Positions 45,549-53,728 of a stretch of 64,000 bases of DNA are shown piece after piece. Position 1 is the stretch's first letter; every line of letters begins with the position of its first letter. The stretch spans positions 682,001-746,000 of the forward strand of contig CAYJMS010000001.1 in NCBI GenBank assembly GCA_964371615.1, written 5' to 3'. Source of the DNA: SpSt-333 sp964371615. Lineage in GTDB: Bacteria; Bacteroidota; Ignavibacteria; UBA10030; UBA8401. The notes under the pieces were generated by a model. It saw nothing but the letters and a program-made list of their open reading frames with translations, was not told where the DNA came from and did no database searches. The position numbers and the translations under genes were made by a program.

Positions 45549-45567
45549 GTGCTTTCGTTAAAAATAT

Positions 45568-48500
45568 ATGTCAAAGAACGGAATATCTGAGAAGTTCGAG
45601 CAGGTGCTGGAATCATTCGGCCCTAACACGAGCTATGTCTGGGACGTCCTTCAGCAATATCTGGAAGATCCCGCTTCGGTCAACGAAACGTGGCAGCAAT
45701 TGTTTGCTGACGTCGTATCGTCCGGCGAAGTGCATCTGCTGCAGCGAACGGAATCAAAAAAATCATCCCCCGATGCGGTCCCGGCTGCGGTGCCAGCCCA
45801 GGCAAAATCGTCAAAACAAACGGTCCCGGTGCCGTCGCTGGCCGTTGTTCACAAGCAACTTTCGGCGATCAGCGGCGTAGCGGCAAAGATCGTGGAAAAT
45901 ATGGAAGCGTCGTTAACGCTTCCCACGGCAACATCGTTGCGAGTTATCCCCGTCAAGGTTCTGGACGAGAATCGTTCCCTGCTGAATAAATATCTTACAT
46001 CCCGTTCGCGCGGTAAAATTTCGTACACGCACATTGTTGCATGGGCGATTGTAAAGGCATTAAAAAAATATCCGAACATCAACGCCGCATTCACTCGAGT
46101 GGAAGGCCAGGCGTTTAAAGATGAGAAATTACAGATTAATATCGGCATCGCCGTGGATATGACACGGAAGGACGGATCGCGGACGCTGTTGGTGCCGAAT
46201 ATCAAGAACGCAAACGAAATGGATTTTGCTGGATTCGTCGATGCGTACGATTCGATTATCGATAAATCCCGACGGTCTGCACTCGATCCGGGTGATTTTC
46301 AAGGTACATCCATTTCGTTGACAAATCCCGGAACGGTCGGGACGGTGTCGTCGGTGCCGAGGTTAATGCCGGGCCAGGGTTCCATCATAGCCGCCGGTGC
46401 GATAGGCTACGATGCCGCACATCAGGGTATGTCGCCGCAAACGCTCTCGTCGCTCGGCGTCAGCAAAGTAATGAACATTACCTGCACGTACGATCACCGG
46501 ATTATTCAGGGTGCGGAATCGGGACAATTCCTCCAATACATCCACACATTGCTTGTCGGTGAAGAGCGCTTTTACGAAGAGATTTTCTCCGATCTTCGCA
46601 TTCCGCTCAGTCCCGTCAAATGGGCTGCGGATATCAACGCGGTGGCAATCGGCGGAACCGCCTCGGATGAGTACGTGGAGAAACAATCACGCGTGCAGCA
46701 ACTTATTAATGCATACCGTGTGCGGGGGCACCTGATCGCCCATCTTGATCCGCTGTTGGATGAACCGAGAAACCATCCTGAACTTGATCCCGGATATTAC
46801 GGCCTGACCGTCTGGGACCTGGACCGTGAGTTTCTCTTCACGAACAAGGAGGGGTATTCCCGCGCGACATTGCGAGAGATCCTCGATGTCTTGTACGCTA
46901 CCTATTGCGGTTCGATCGGCGTGGAGTTCATGAATATTCAGGATCCGGAGCAGAAGAAATGGCTGATTCAAAAGATGGAACCGTCGCGCAATCGGGCTCT
47001 GTTGCCGCGCGAACGAAAAATCCAGATTCTCAAAAAACTGATTCACGCCGAAGGTTTTGAACGGTATCTGCACACGAAATTTGTCGGTCACAAACGGTTT
47101 TCGCTCGAAGGGGCCGAATCGTTTGTGTCAATCGTCGATGTGTTGTTGGACGAACTCGCCAATCAGGGAGCTGCGCGGGCGGTGATCGGTATGGCGCACC
47201 GCGGACGTCTGAACATACTTGCCAATGTAATCGGAAAGTCGCTCGCCAAGATATTTTCAGAATTCGACGGCAGTATCGATCCGACAACCATTCAAGGCTC
47301 CGGCGATGTGAAATATCACCTTGGCGCACATGGCACGCATAGGACCCTGAGCGGAAAAGATATTACGGTCGAGGTTGCTCCGAATCCGAGTCATCTTGAA
47401 GCGGTGAATCCGGTGGTGGAAGGAATGGTCCGTGCTATGCAAGATCGTGCCGGCGATACCGAACGGAACAAAGCGGTGCCGCTGCTGGTACATGGCGATG
47501 CAGCGTTCGCGGGACAAGGAATCGTTGCGGAAACGCTGAATCTCTCGCAGTTGAAAGGGTACCGCACCGGCGGTACAATCCATATTATCATCAATAATCA
47601 GATCGGATTCACGACTTCGCCGGATGATGCGAGATCAACTCCATACTGTACTGATGTTGCAAAGATGGTACAGGCGCCGATCTTTCATGTTAACGGCGAC
47701 AATCCCGAGGCATGCGCACGCGTTGCCGCACTGGCGGTGGCGTACCGTACAGCATTCAAAAAGGATGTCGTGATCGACATGTTCTGTTACCGGAAGTACG
47801 GCCATAACGAGGGGGATGAACCGAGTTACACACAGCCGCTGTTGTATAAAAAGATCAAATCCCATCGCTCGACACGGGAGATGTACGGTGAACGGCTGAT
47901 TCTCGACAAAGAAATGACGCGAGAGGAATACGAACAATTGCAGTCGGAGGCGAAACAGCGGTTCGAACGGGCGCATGAAGCATCCCAAAAACGGGAGATG
48001 CATATGAAAGCGGAGATTGCACTTGCCGTGACGCAGGAGCAAATCGAAGCAATGCAGCCGTTCAAAGAAACGAAAGTGACGTTCGACGCGCTCAAAGAAG
48101 TTTCTGTACGACTCGGAACTGTACCGCAGGAATTTGCCGTCAATCCCAAGCTGGTGAAGATGCTGGAGCATCGCCGTCATATCGACCGTGAAACAAGGAT
48201 CGATTGGGGACATGCGGAAGCGCTGGCGTTCGGCACATTGGTCTATGAAGGAAACGGCGTTCGCGTCAGCGGGGAAGATGTCGGACGCGGGACGTTCAGC
48301 CACCGTCACGCAAAACTCTTCGATGCGAATACGGGAAAAGATTTTATTCCGTTGCAGCATATCCGCGAAGGGCAGGGGCCGTTCAATGTATTCGACAGTC
48401 TGCTGTCGGAGTACGCAATTCTCGGCTATGAATTCGGATACAGCGTCACCGATCCGCTGTCGCTGGTCGTCTGGGAAGCGCAGTTCGGCGATTTCGCAAA

Positions 48501-49221
48501 CGGCGCCCAGGTCATCATCGATCAGTTCCTCGCCGCATCCGAAGCGAAATGGCAACAGCCGTGCGATCTTGTCTTGCTGGTTCCCCACGGATACGAAGGG
48601 CAGGGACCGGAACATTCCAGCGCTCGGTTGGAGCGGTATCTCCAATTGTGCGCGGAAGACAATATGCAGGTATGCAATCTCTCGACGCCGGCGCAATACT
48701 TCCATGCGCTGCGACGGCAGATGCGGGACGCACAGCGTCGGCCGCTGATTCTGATGACTCCGAAGAGCCTGTTGCGGCATCCGCTGGTGAATTCACCGGT
48801 CCACGAATTCACCGACGGTAAATTCAGGCGGGTCATCGACGATCCGCAATGTGACGCCGGTTCCGCACGACGGGTGGTGCTCTGCTCCGCAAAGGTGTAT
48901 TATGACGCAGTGCAATTCATGCAGGAATCGAAGATCGATCGGACAGCCCTGGTTCGTCTGGAACAGTTCTACCCGTTCCCGGATACGGAATTGAAAGAGA
49001 TCGTTGAGAAATATCGGAATGCCGAAGAAATTGTCTGGATGCAGGAAGAACCGCAGAACATGGGAGCATGGAATTTTCTGGCAGACCGCCTGCGGGACGT
49101 GATCCTTCCCGGCCAGCGGCTCCGCTATTGCGGACGTGCCGCATCGGCGAGCACGGCAACAGGAACATTAAAACGTCATCAATCCGAGCAGGAGAAATTG
49201 CTCAAGGAAGCGTTGGAATGA
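45568..49221 (+). CDS. kgd: Fused 2-oxoglutarate dehydrogenase E2-E1 (Kgd-type)
   Basis: 1217 residues. A short N-terminal E1-type segment (WDVLQQYLEDPASVNETWQQLF, about 25-46) precedes an Ala/Pro/Lys-rich linker. Next is a succinyltransferase (E2) core without a lipoyl domain (about 95-350, with catalytic TYDHRIIQGAESG), followed by a complete thiamine-dependent E1 (about 370-1217; HRGRLNILANV, GDAAFAGQGIVAETLN, HIIINNQIGFTTSPD). It is a TCA-cycle enzyme. The fusion is best known from actinobacterial Kgd/OdhA, where a separate lipoylated E2 supplies the arm. No ribosome site is seen. Confidence 0.94.
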   Translation: MSKNGISEKFEQVLESFGPNTSYVWDVLQQYLEDPASVNETWQQLFADVVSSGEVHLLQRTESKKSSPDAVPAAVPAQAKSSKQTVPVPSLAVVHKQLSAISGVAAKIVENMEASLTLPTATSLRVIPVKVLDENRSLLNKYLTSRSRGKISYTHIVAWAIVKALKKYPNINAAFTRVEGQAFKDEKLQINIGIAVDMTRKDGSRTLLVPNIKNANEMDFAGFVDAYDSIIDKSRRSALDPGDFQGTSISLTNPGTVGTVSSVPRLMPGQGSIIAAGAIGYDAAHQGMSPQTLSSLGVSKVMNITCTYDHRIIQGAESGQFLQYIHTLLVGEERFYEEIFSDLRIPLSPVKWAADINAVAIGGTASDEYVEKQSRVQQLINAYRVRGHLIAHLDPLLDEPRNHPELDPGYYGLTVWDLDREFLFTNKEGYSRATLREILDVLYATYCGSIGVEFMNIQDPEQKKWLIQKMEPSRNRALLPRERKIQILKKLIHAEGFERYLHTKFVGHKRFSLEGAESFVSIVDVLLDELANQGAARAVIGMAHRGRLNILANVIGKSLAKIFSEFDGSIDPTTIQGSGDVKYHLGAHGTHRTLSGKDITVEVAPNPSHLEAVNPVVEGMVRAMQDRAGDTERNKAVPLLVHGDAAFAGQGIVAETLNLSQLKGYRTGGTIHIIINNQIGFTTSPDDARSTPYCTDVAKMVQAPIFHVNGDNPEACARVAALAVAYRTAFKKDVVIDMFCYRKYGHNEGDEPSYTQPLLYKKIKSHRSTREMYGERLILDKEMTREEYEQLQSEAKQRFERAHEASQKREMHMKAEIALAVTQEQIEAMQPFKETKVTFDALKEVSVRLGTVPQEFAVNPKLVKMLEHRRHIDRETRIDWGHAEALAFGTLVYEGNGVRVSGEDVGRGTFSHRHAKLFDANTGKDFIPLQHIREGQGPFNVFDSLLSEYAILGYEFGYSVTDPLSLVVWEAQFGDFANGAQVIIDQFLAASEAKWQQPCDLVLLVPHGYEGQGPEHSSARLERYLQLCAEDNMQVCNLSTPAQYFHALRRQMRDAQRRPLILMTPKSLLRHPLVNSPVHEFTDGKFRRVIDDPQCDAGSARRVVLCSAKVYYDAVQFMQESKIDRTALVRLEQFYPFPDTELKEIVEKYRNAEEIVWMQEEPQNMGAWNFLADRLRDVILPGQRLRYCGRAASASTATGTLKRHQSEQEKLLKEALE

Positions 49222-49622
49222 TTCCGGAAAGCTCTGATCGAACATCATGGATTGTGATAACCCTGCGATGGGCTGCCACGCTGTTTTTTGTCGTTGCCGG
49301 TGTGCTGCATTTCGTTATCCCCGAATTCTATCTTGCTATGATGCCACCGTTTATTCCAATGAAGGATATTCTCATCGTCCTGACCGGTCTTGCAGAAATC
49401 GCTTTGGGAATTGGCCTTCAGATACCCCTCATTCGGCGACGTTCCGGAATTTCTCTCATCGCACTGTTGATCGGAATTTTTCCCGCCAATATTTATGTTG
49501 CTATTTCACAGCCGGCGTTGCCGGATCTTTCGTACGATCCGGCATCCATGTGGTGGAGATTGGTGCTGCAACCGCTCTTTATCATTTGGGTCTGGTGGGT
49601 CAGTGTGAAAAAACACCAATAA
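49218..49622 (+). CDS. DoxX-like membrane protein
   Basis: 134 residues with four predicted transmembrane helices. The first contains RWAATLFFVVAGVLHFVIPEFYLAMMPP, typical of DoxX/DUF-type small membrane proteins, and the C-terminus is WWRLVLQPLFIIWVWWVSVKK. The ATG at 49218 overlaps the kgd stop (ATGA), so it is co-translated. Function is unknown; some relatives are linked to redox or lipid processes. Confidence 0.8.
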   Translation: MIPESSDRTSWIVITLRWAATLFFVVAGVLHFVIPEFYLAMMPPFIPMKDILIVLTGLAEIALGIGLQIPLIRRRSGISLIALLIGIFPANIYVAISQPALPDLSYDPASMWWRLVLQPLFIIWVWWVSVKKHQ

Positions 49623-49677
49623 TTGTGCTGGTCCATCGCCTGTGACAATGCAAACGACGGAACATTGTAAACGCCAT

Positions 49678-49705
49678 TTGACTTTATTCGAAAAATCTGT
49701 ATCTT
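49678..49705 (+). promoter_or_regulatory. Promoter upstream of the PorV-like gene
   Basis: TTGACT (49678-49683), 16-base spacer, TATCTT (49700-49705). The predicted start point at about 49712 gives a leader of about 155 bases with two hairpins. Confidence 0.5.
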
Positions 49706-49739
49706 TCTGAAGAATTAAGGAGAAAAAACAGGGAACATT

Positions 49740-49835
49740 TGTTAGAGAGTTTTTCCATCTGTCGTACGAAGTATTTTTTTCTCTAACAATATCGGCCGGA
49801 TTTCACTCGCGTATTGATGAGAGATCCGGCTTTTT
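49740..49835 (+). promoter_or_regulatory. Leader with two hairpins, second terminator-like
   Basis: The first hairpin pairs TGTTAGAG (49740-49747) with CTCTAACA (49781-49788). The second pairs GCCGGAT (49795-49801) with ATCCGGC (49824-49830) and is followed by TTTTTCGTTT. The tail ends about 34 bases before the PorV-like ATG. The arrangement resembles an attenuator, but no ligand-binding fold was recognised. Confidence 0.5.
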
Positions 49836-49868
49836 CGTTTATCCGTCGAATCGGATATGTGAGGAAGC

Positions 49869-50930
49869 ATGAAAAAGATTCTTGTTGTGCTCATAATGAC
49901 TGTTGTCGCGGTGCCCGGCGTTGCACAGGAGTTCGGAAAATATGCCGGCGAATTTATGTACATCGGCATCGGGGGCCGTGCACTTGGTGTCGGCAGCGCA
50001 TATGCCGCACTGGCAAACGACGTCACTGCCGGCTATTGGAATCCCGCCGGTTTGGCGCGTATCGAATATCCCCAGATCGCCCTGTCCCATGATGAACGCT
50101 TCGGAAACCTCATTAATTACGACTATGCCGCCTTTGCCGTCCCGTACGGCGCAAATACCGTCGATTCTGAAACGGGAGAAACGACATACAATGCCTCGTC
50201 GTTTGCCATAAGTGTTATTCGTCTCGGCATTGACGGAATACCCGATACACGCAAAGCATGGGCAGACAGCAACGGCAACGGACTGTTCGACGATGGCTCA
50301 AATCTCCGTCCCGACTACGGCGCAATCACATTCTTTAATGCCAGCGACTGGATTATCTATTTGACCTATGCGAAACATTCGTCGGAGAATCTCTTTATCG
50401 GCGCAAATCTCAAAATCATTCGCCGGAATATCGGCGACTTCCACGGTACGGGAATCGGTTTCGACGCGGGTGTGCAATATCTTGCAGCGAAAGATTTTGT
50501 TGTGGGTGCAAACCTGCAGGATGTAACGACAACGCTGGTGGCATGGAACACCGGAACAAATGAATTGATATCCCCGACGCTGAAACTTGGCGCGGCGTAC
50601 GCATTCGAAATTTTCAACGGACGGCTGACTCCCACAATCGGCGCGGATGTCCGGTTCGAAAACCGTCGTTTTTCCGCTATGACAAACATCGGACCGATCA
50701 GCATTGATCCGCAAGCAGGACTGGAATTCGATTATAAAAATGTCGTTGCAATTCGGGGCGGCTATAACGAGATCGGCAATATCACCATCGGCGCCGGAAT
50801 CCACCTGCGCAAGCTGGACATCGATTATTCTTTTGCAAAGTTTGATGCTGCCGATCAGCTCGGCAATACGCATCGCATTTCACTCCGGCTGACGCTTGAA
50901 GAAGACCGATACCGCCGGGGTGCGGAATAA
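49869..50930 (+). CDS. PorV/PorQ-family outer membrane protein
   Basis: 353 residues with a signal peptide (KKILVVLIMTVVAVPGVAQ). The conserved start of the mature protein (FGKYAGEFMYIGIGGRALGVGSAYAALANDVTAGYWNPAGLA) is that of the UPF0164/PorV-PorQ group, FadL-like barrels. In Bacteroidota, PorV belongs to the type IX secretion system as a shuttle for cargo; many paralogues have other roles, and no other T9SS genes are visible here. It is followed with no gap by a lipoprotein gene. Confidence 0.88.
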   Translation: MKKILVVLIMTVVAVPGVAQEFGKYAGEFMYIGIGGRALGVGSAYAALANDVTAGYWNPAGLARIEYPQIALSHDERFGNLINYDYAAFAVPYGANTVDSETGETTYNASSFAISVIRLGIDGIPDTRKAWADSNGNGLFDDGSNLRPDYGAITFFNASDWIIYLTYAKHSSENLFIGANLKIIRRNIGDFHGTGIGFDAGVQYLAAKDFVVGANLQDVTTTLVAWNTGTNELISPTLKLGAAYAFEIFNGRLTPTIGADVRFENRRFSAMTNIGPISIDPQAGLEFDYKNVVAIRGGYNEIGNITIGAGIHLRKLDIDYSFAKFDAADQLGNTHRISLRLTLEEDRYRRGAE

Positions 50931-51503
50931 ATGCATTGGCGATCGCAGCACGGACCGCGATTACTCACCGCAGCTGCGATCCCGGTAATTTTTTTCCTGG
51001 TCTCCTGCACCTCTACCGAACCGATTCCCCGTTACCAACGATCACCAGAAACATCACCTGAAATTACGACGGTTCGCAGTCTCTATCCGCCGGGATGGGA
51101 CGATGTGACCGGCCGCAGCGCTGTTCCGTCGATTTCACTTTGGCTGGTCAACACCGATCGTGCGGCTTCGATGACAGTGCGTTCGATCACCGTCGATGAC
51201 AGTACACGAGTCCTGTTGTTGAAGGAAGATATTTGTATGATCGGTCATCTTTCACTCCGTCTCAAAATGGAAGAGCGTCACAACGGACGACGCATAACAC
51301 GTGCGCCGGAACGGATGAACGCTACGATCGAATATTGTTCGTATGTGTATGAGGAAAACGGTTTATTGCGTCGGGTCGTTGTCTTTCGGAAGGGAGGAAA
51401 AATATTTGAATCGGAATTACTGCAGGAGGGACACGAACAGGAATTTCAGATGCTGGTGAACGATCAAAACACTCTATTGGAAATTGTCATTGCGCAGGAG
51501 TGA
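50931..51503 (+). CDS. Hypothetical lipoprotein
   Basis: 190 residues. Signal peptide with lipobox LVSC (C26), then no recognised domain. The sequence is mixed alpha/beta with charged stretches and no repeats. It begins directly after the PorV-like stop codon, suggesting a two-gene operon and a shared place at the envelope. It converges on the CHASE2 cyclase gene with 15 bases between stops. Confidence 0.75.
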   Translation: MHWRSQHGPRLLTAAAIPVIFFLVSCTSTEPIPRYQRSPETSPEITTVRSLYPPGWDDVTGRSAVPSISLWLVNTDRAASMTVRSITVDDSTRVLLLKEDICMIGHLSLRLKMEERHNGRRITRAPERMNATIEYCSYVYEENGLLRRVVVFRKGGKIFESELLQEGHEQEFQMLVNDQNTLLEIVIAQE

Positions 51504-51518
51504 TCGGTCATCACCGCG

Positions 51519-53726
51519 TTATTTCGTCTTCATCTCAAACACGCCGCTCCAATCTTCAGGCGGTGGATTTTTCATATACTTTTCAGCGCGGCTAAAATAC
51601 AACTGAGACGGTCCGTCGTCATGGACGATCTCCATTGCATCGTAAAATGAATGCATCGCTTCCGAAAACCGCCGTTCACGATAGAGTTTTAATCCGGTAT
51701 TGTATAAATCGATCATACGATGCTTGTCCGGATCGATCTCTTCGGATCGTTCGGCAATGAGTTCGAAAACGCGGATTGGTTTTGATTTTCCTTTGACGAT
51801 CAATAAATCCAATTCGCGACACAGCAGTTGATCCTTGACGAGGTCATACGCCCGCTCGCTGATCAGAATGTGCGTGCCGTATGTCTTGTTCGCTCCTTCC
51901 AACCGTGACCCGAGATTCACCGCATCGCCGATGACCGTATAATCGAACCGGCCGGCGCCGCCGACATTGCCCACTACCATTTCATCGGTGTTCAATCCCA
52001 TACGTACTACCAAATTTGGCTTTCCCTCCTTATTCCACCGATCGGCGATCTCCTGGGTTTTCCTTTGCATCTGCAGCGCAGCCCGGCACGCATTCAATGC
52101 GCTGTTTTCCAACGGTATCGGCGCACCCCAGATTGCCATCACCGCATCGCCGACATATTTGTCGAGCATGCCGTCGTGTTTCAGTATGATGTCCGTCATG
52201 GCACTCAGGTATTCGTTTAACAGGTGGACCAGTTCCACCGCATCAAGTTTCTCCGAAAAATTCGTGAACGACGCGATATCCGAAAAGAAAACGGTCAATT
52301 CTTTTTTTTCACCGCCGAGTCGGAGTTTTTCAGGATGTGCAATCAGTTCGTTCACTACCGACGGATTGAGATACTGGCTGAACATCCCTTTGATCATTGT
52401 TTTCTGCTTGCGTTCGGTCAGATATTGGTATACAGCACTGCCGAAATAGTTGAGGACTACCGCTGCAATGGGTGAGACGACCGGAAACAGGATAGAATGG
52501 GCGGAAAACATGTAGTAGAAAAATTGAAGTATCCCGACGATAAGCAGCGCGGAGAATGTTAGCGCACCGATTTCAGCAAGAAATGCGTTTCGGGTCCGGA
52601 TCTGCTTCAGCATCGTCACGACGAAGAATGTTATGCCTGAGAGAAACACAATATACAGCAGTACAATAAAATCTGAGACATTGTGGATATATTTCTGATC
52701 GATGAGCATTTGCAGAACATTGGCATGCAATTCTACGCCGTACATCTGGTTCCGGTTACTCAATCCCTCTTCGGAGACGGAGACATTGAAAAGATCCTTT
52801 GATTCTGAGAAATAAGGTCCGATCAGTACGATCTTATCTTTGAACAACTCGTCATGGAGCAATCCGTAATCCGGGTCATCGAATGCATTGATCGATGTAT
52901 GGAGTTCACGTTCTTCATTCGTTTCGAACTCATCGTCATCGAGAATATTGACGATGTCAAGTTCTTTAAACGTTTTCCCGGCAGACCCATAATAATTTAT
53001 GAGAAGAGAAATATCGTCGTATTTTGGGATTATTCTCTCCCCGACAATAAAAAATCCTTTCCGATCCTCCGCCGGCGTTTTCGCCTTGATTCCGGCGGTA
53101 ATATTCAGCAGCGCAAATGAGAATGTCGGCAGGAATATATCACGATCGGGCATTTTGGTGAATGGCATGTAACGGCGAAATACACCGTCGATGTCGTTCG
53201 GCACGAAGACGCTTCCGACGGCGCTGTCTGCCGGATAAAATATCGAATGGAAATTCTCGTCTTCTCGATATACTGTCGCGTCGGACCTGCTTAGGTCAGT
53301 TTTTCCTGCGACCACAACATTCCGGTATTGTTGAATGGCAGCGTACAATTCGTCGTCGTGGTGAGGGCCGCGTGTGTCGGGTTGTTCGAACGTCAAGTCG
53401 ATGCCGATCGCTTTTACACCGGCGCGGTTCAGATTGTGCACTGCTCGGGCATAATAACTACGCGGGAAAGGAAACCGTTCGGGAACCGTCGATTCTGATT
53501 TGTCGGAAATCGATACGATAATAACATCGAGGGAATCTGCTGATATCCCAACCGGGCCTCGATCTGCAAAAGCACGGTCAATAAACGAAAGCCGGAACCT
53601 GTCAAAGAAATCGAATTCGTACAGTTCATCACGAACGAAAATTATCACAACGAGGGAAATGGAGAGACATAACGCAGCACGATTGATCCATGTGCGGAAA
53701 GACGATGCCGAAGATGTACTGTCCAT
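51519..53726 (-). CDS. CHASE2-domain adenylate cyclase
   Basis: 735 residues. One membrane helix (about 15-31), an extracytoplasmic CHASE2 sensor (about 40-350), three further helices (about 355-440), and a class III cyclase domain (about 474-668). The metal Asp pair is in FFSDIASFT and YVGDAVMAIWGAP; the DKYVGD Lys and FDYTVIGD Asp favour adenine over guanine; the transition-state Asn/Arg are in NLGSRLEG. One loop reads NTDEMVVG where NTGEMVVG is usual. A single TPR-like segment closes the protein. It starts two bases after the barrel gene and is last in a four-gene operon with FecR. Confidence 0.93.
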   Translation of the reverse strand: MDSTSSASSFRTWINRAALCLSISLVVIIFVRDELYEFDFFDRFRLSFIDRAFADRGPVGISADSLDVIIVSISDKSESTVPERFPFPRSYYARAVHNLNRAGVKAIGIDLTFEQPDTRGPHHDDELYAAIQQYRNVVVAGKTDLSRSDATVYREDENFHSIFYPADSAVGSVFVPNDIDGVFRRYMPFTKMPDRDIFLPTFSFALLNITAGIKAKTPAEDRKGFFIVGERIIPKYDDISLLINYYGSAGKTFKELDIVNILDDDEFETNEERELHTSINAFDDPDYGLLHDELFKDKIVLIGPYFSESKDLFNVSVSEEGLSNRNQMYGVELHANVLQMLIDQKYIHNVSDFIVLLYIVFLSGITFFVVTMLKQIRTRNAFLAEIGALTFSALLIVGILQFFYYMFSAHSILFPVVSPIAAVVLNYFGSAVYQYLTERKQKTMIKGMFSQYLNPSVVNELIAHPEKLRLGGEKKELTVFFSDIASFTNFSEKLDAVELVHLLNEYLSAMTDIILKHDGMLDKYVGDAVMAIWGAPIPLENSALNACRAALQMQRKTQEIADRWNKEGKPNLVVRMGLNTDEMVVGNVGGAGRFDYTVIGDAVNLGSRLEGANKTYGTHILISERAYDLVKDQLLCRELDLLIVKGKSKPIRVFELIAERSEEIDPDKHRMIDLYNTGLKLYRERRFSEAMHSFYDAMEIVHDDGPSQLYFSRAEKYMKNPPPEDWSGVFEMKTK

Positions 53727-53728
53727 GG

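Noticed and set aside
47635..48780. 381-codon frame opposite kgd
   Set aside because: Shadow of the conserved E1 domain.
49712..49790. Leader peptide from TTG near 49739 in the PorV-like leader
   Set aside because: The AAGGAG is about 17 bases away, too far, and the peptide is only 15 codons.
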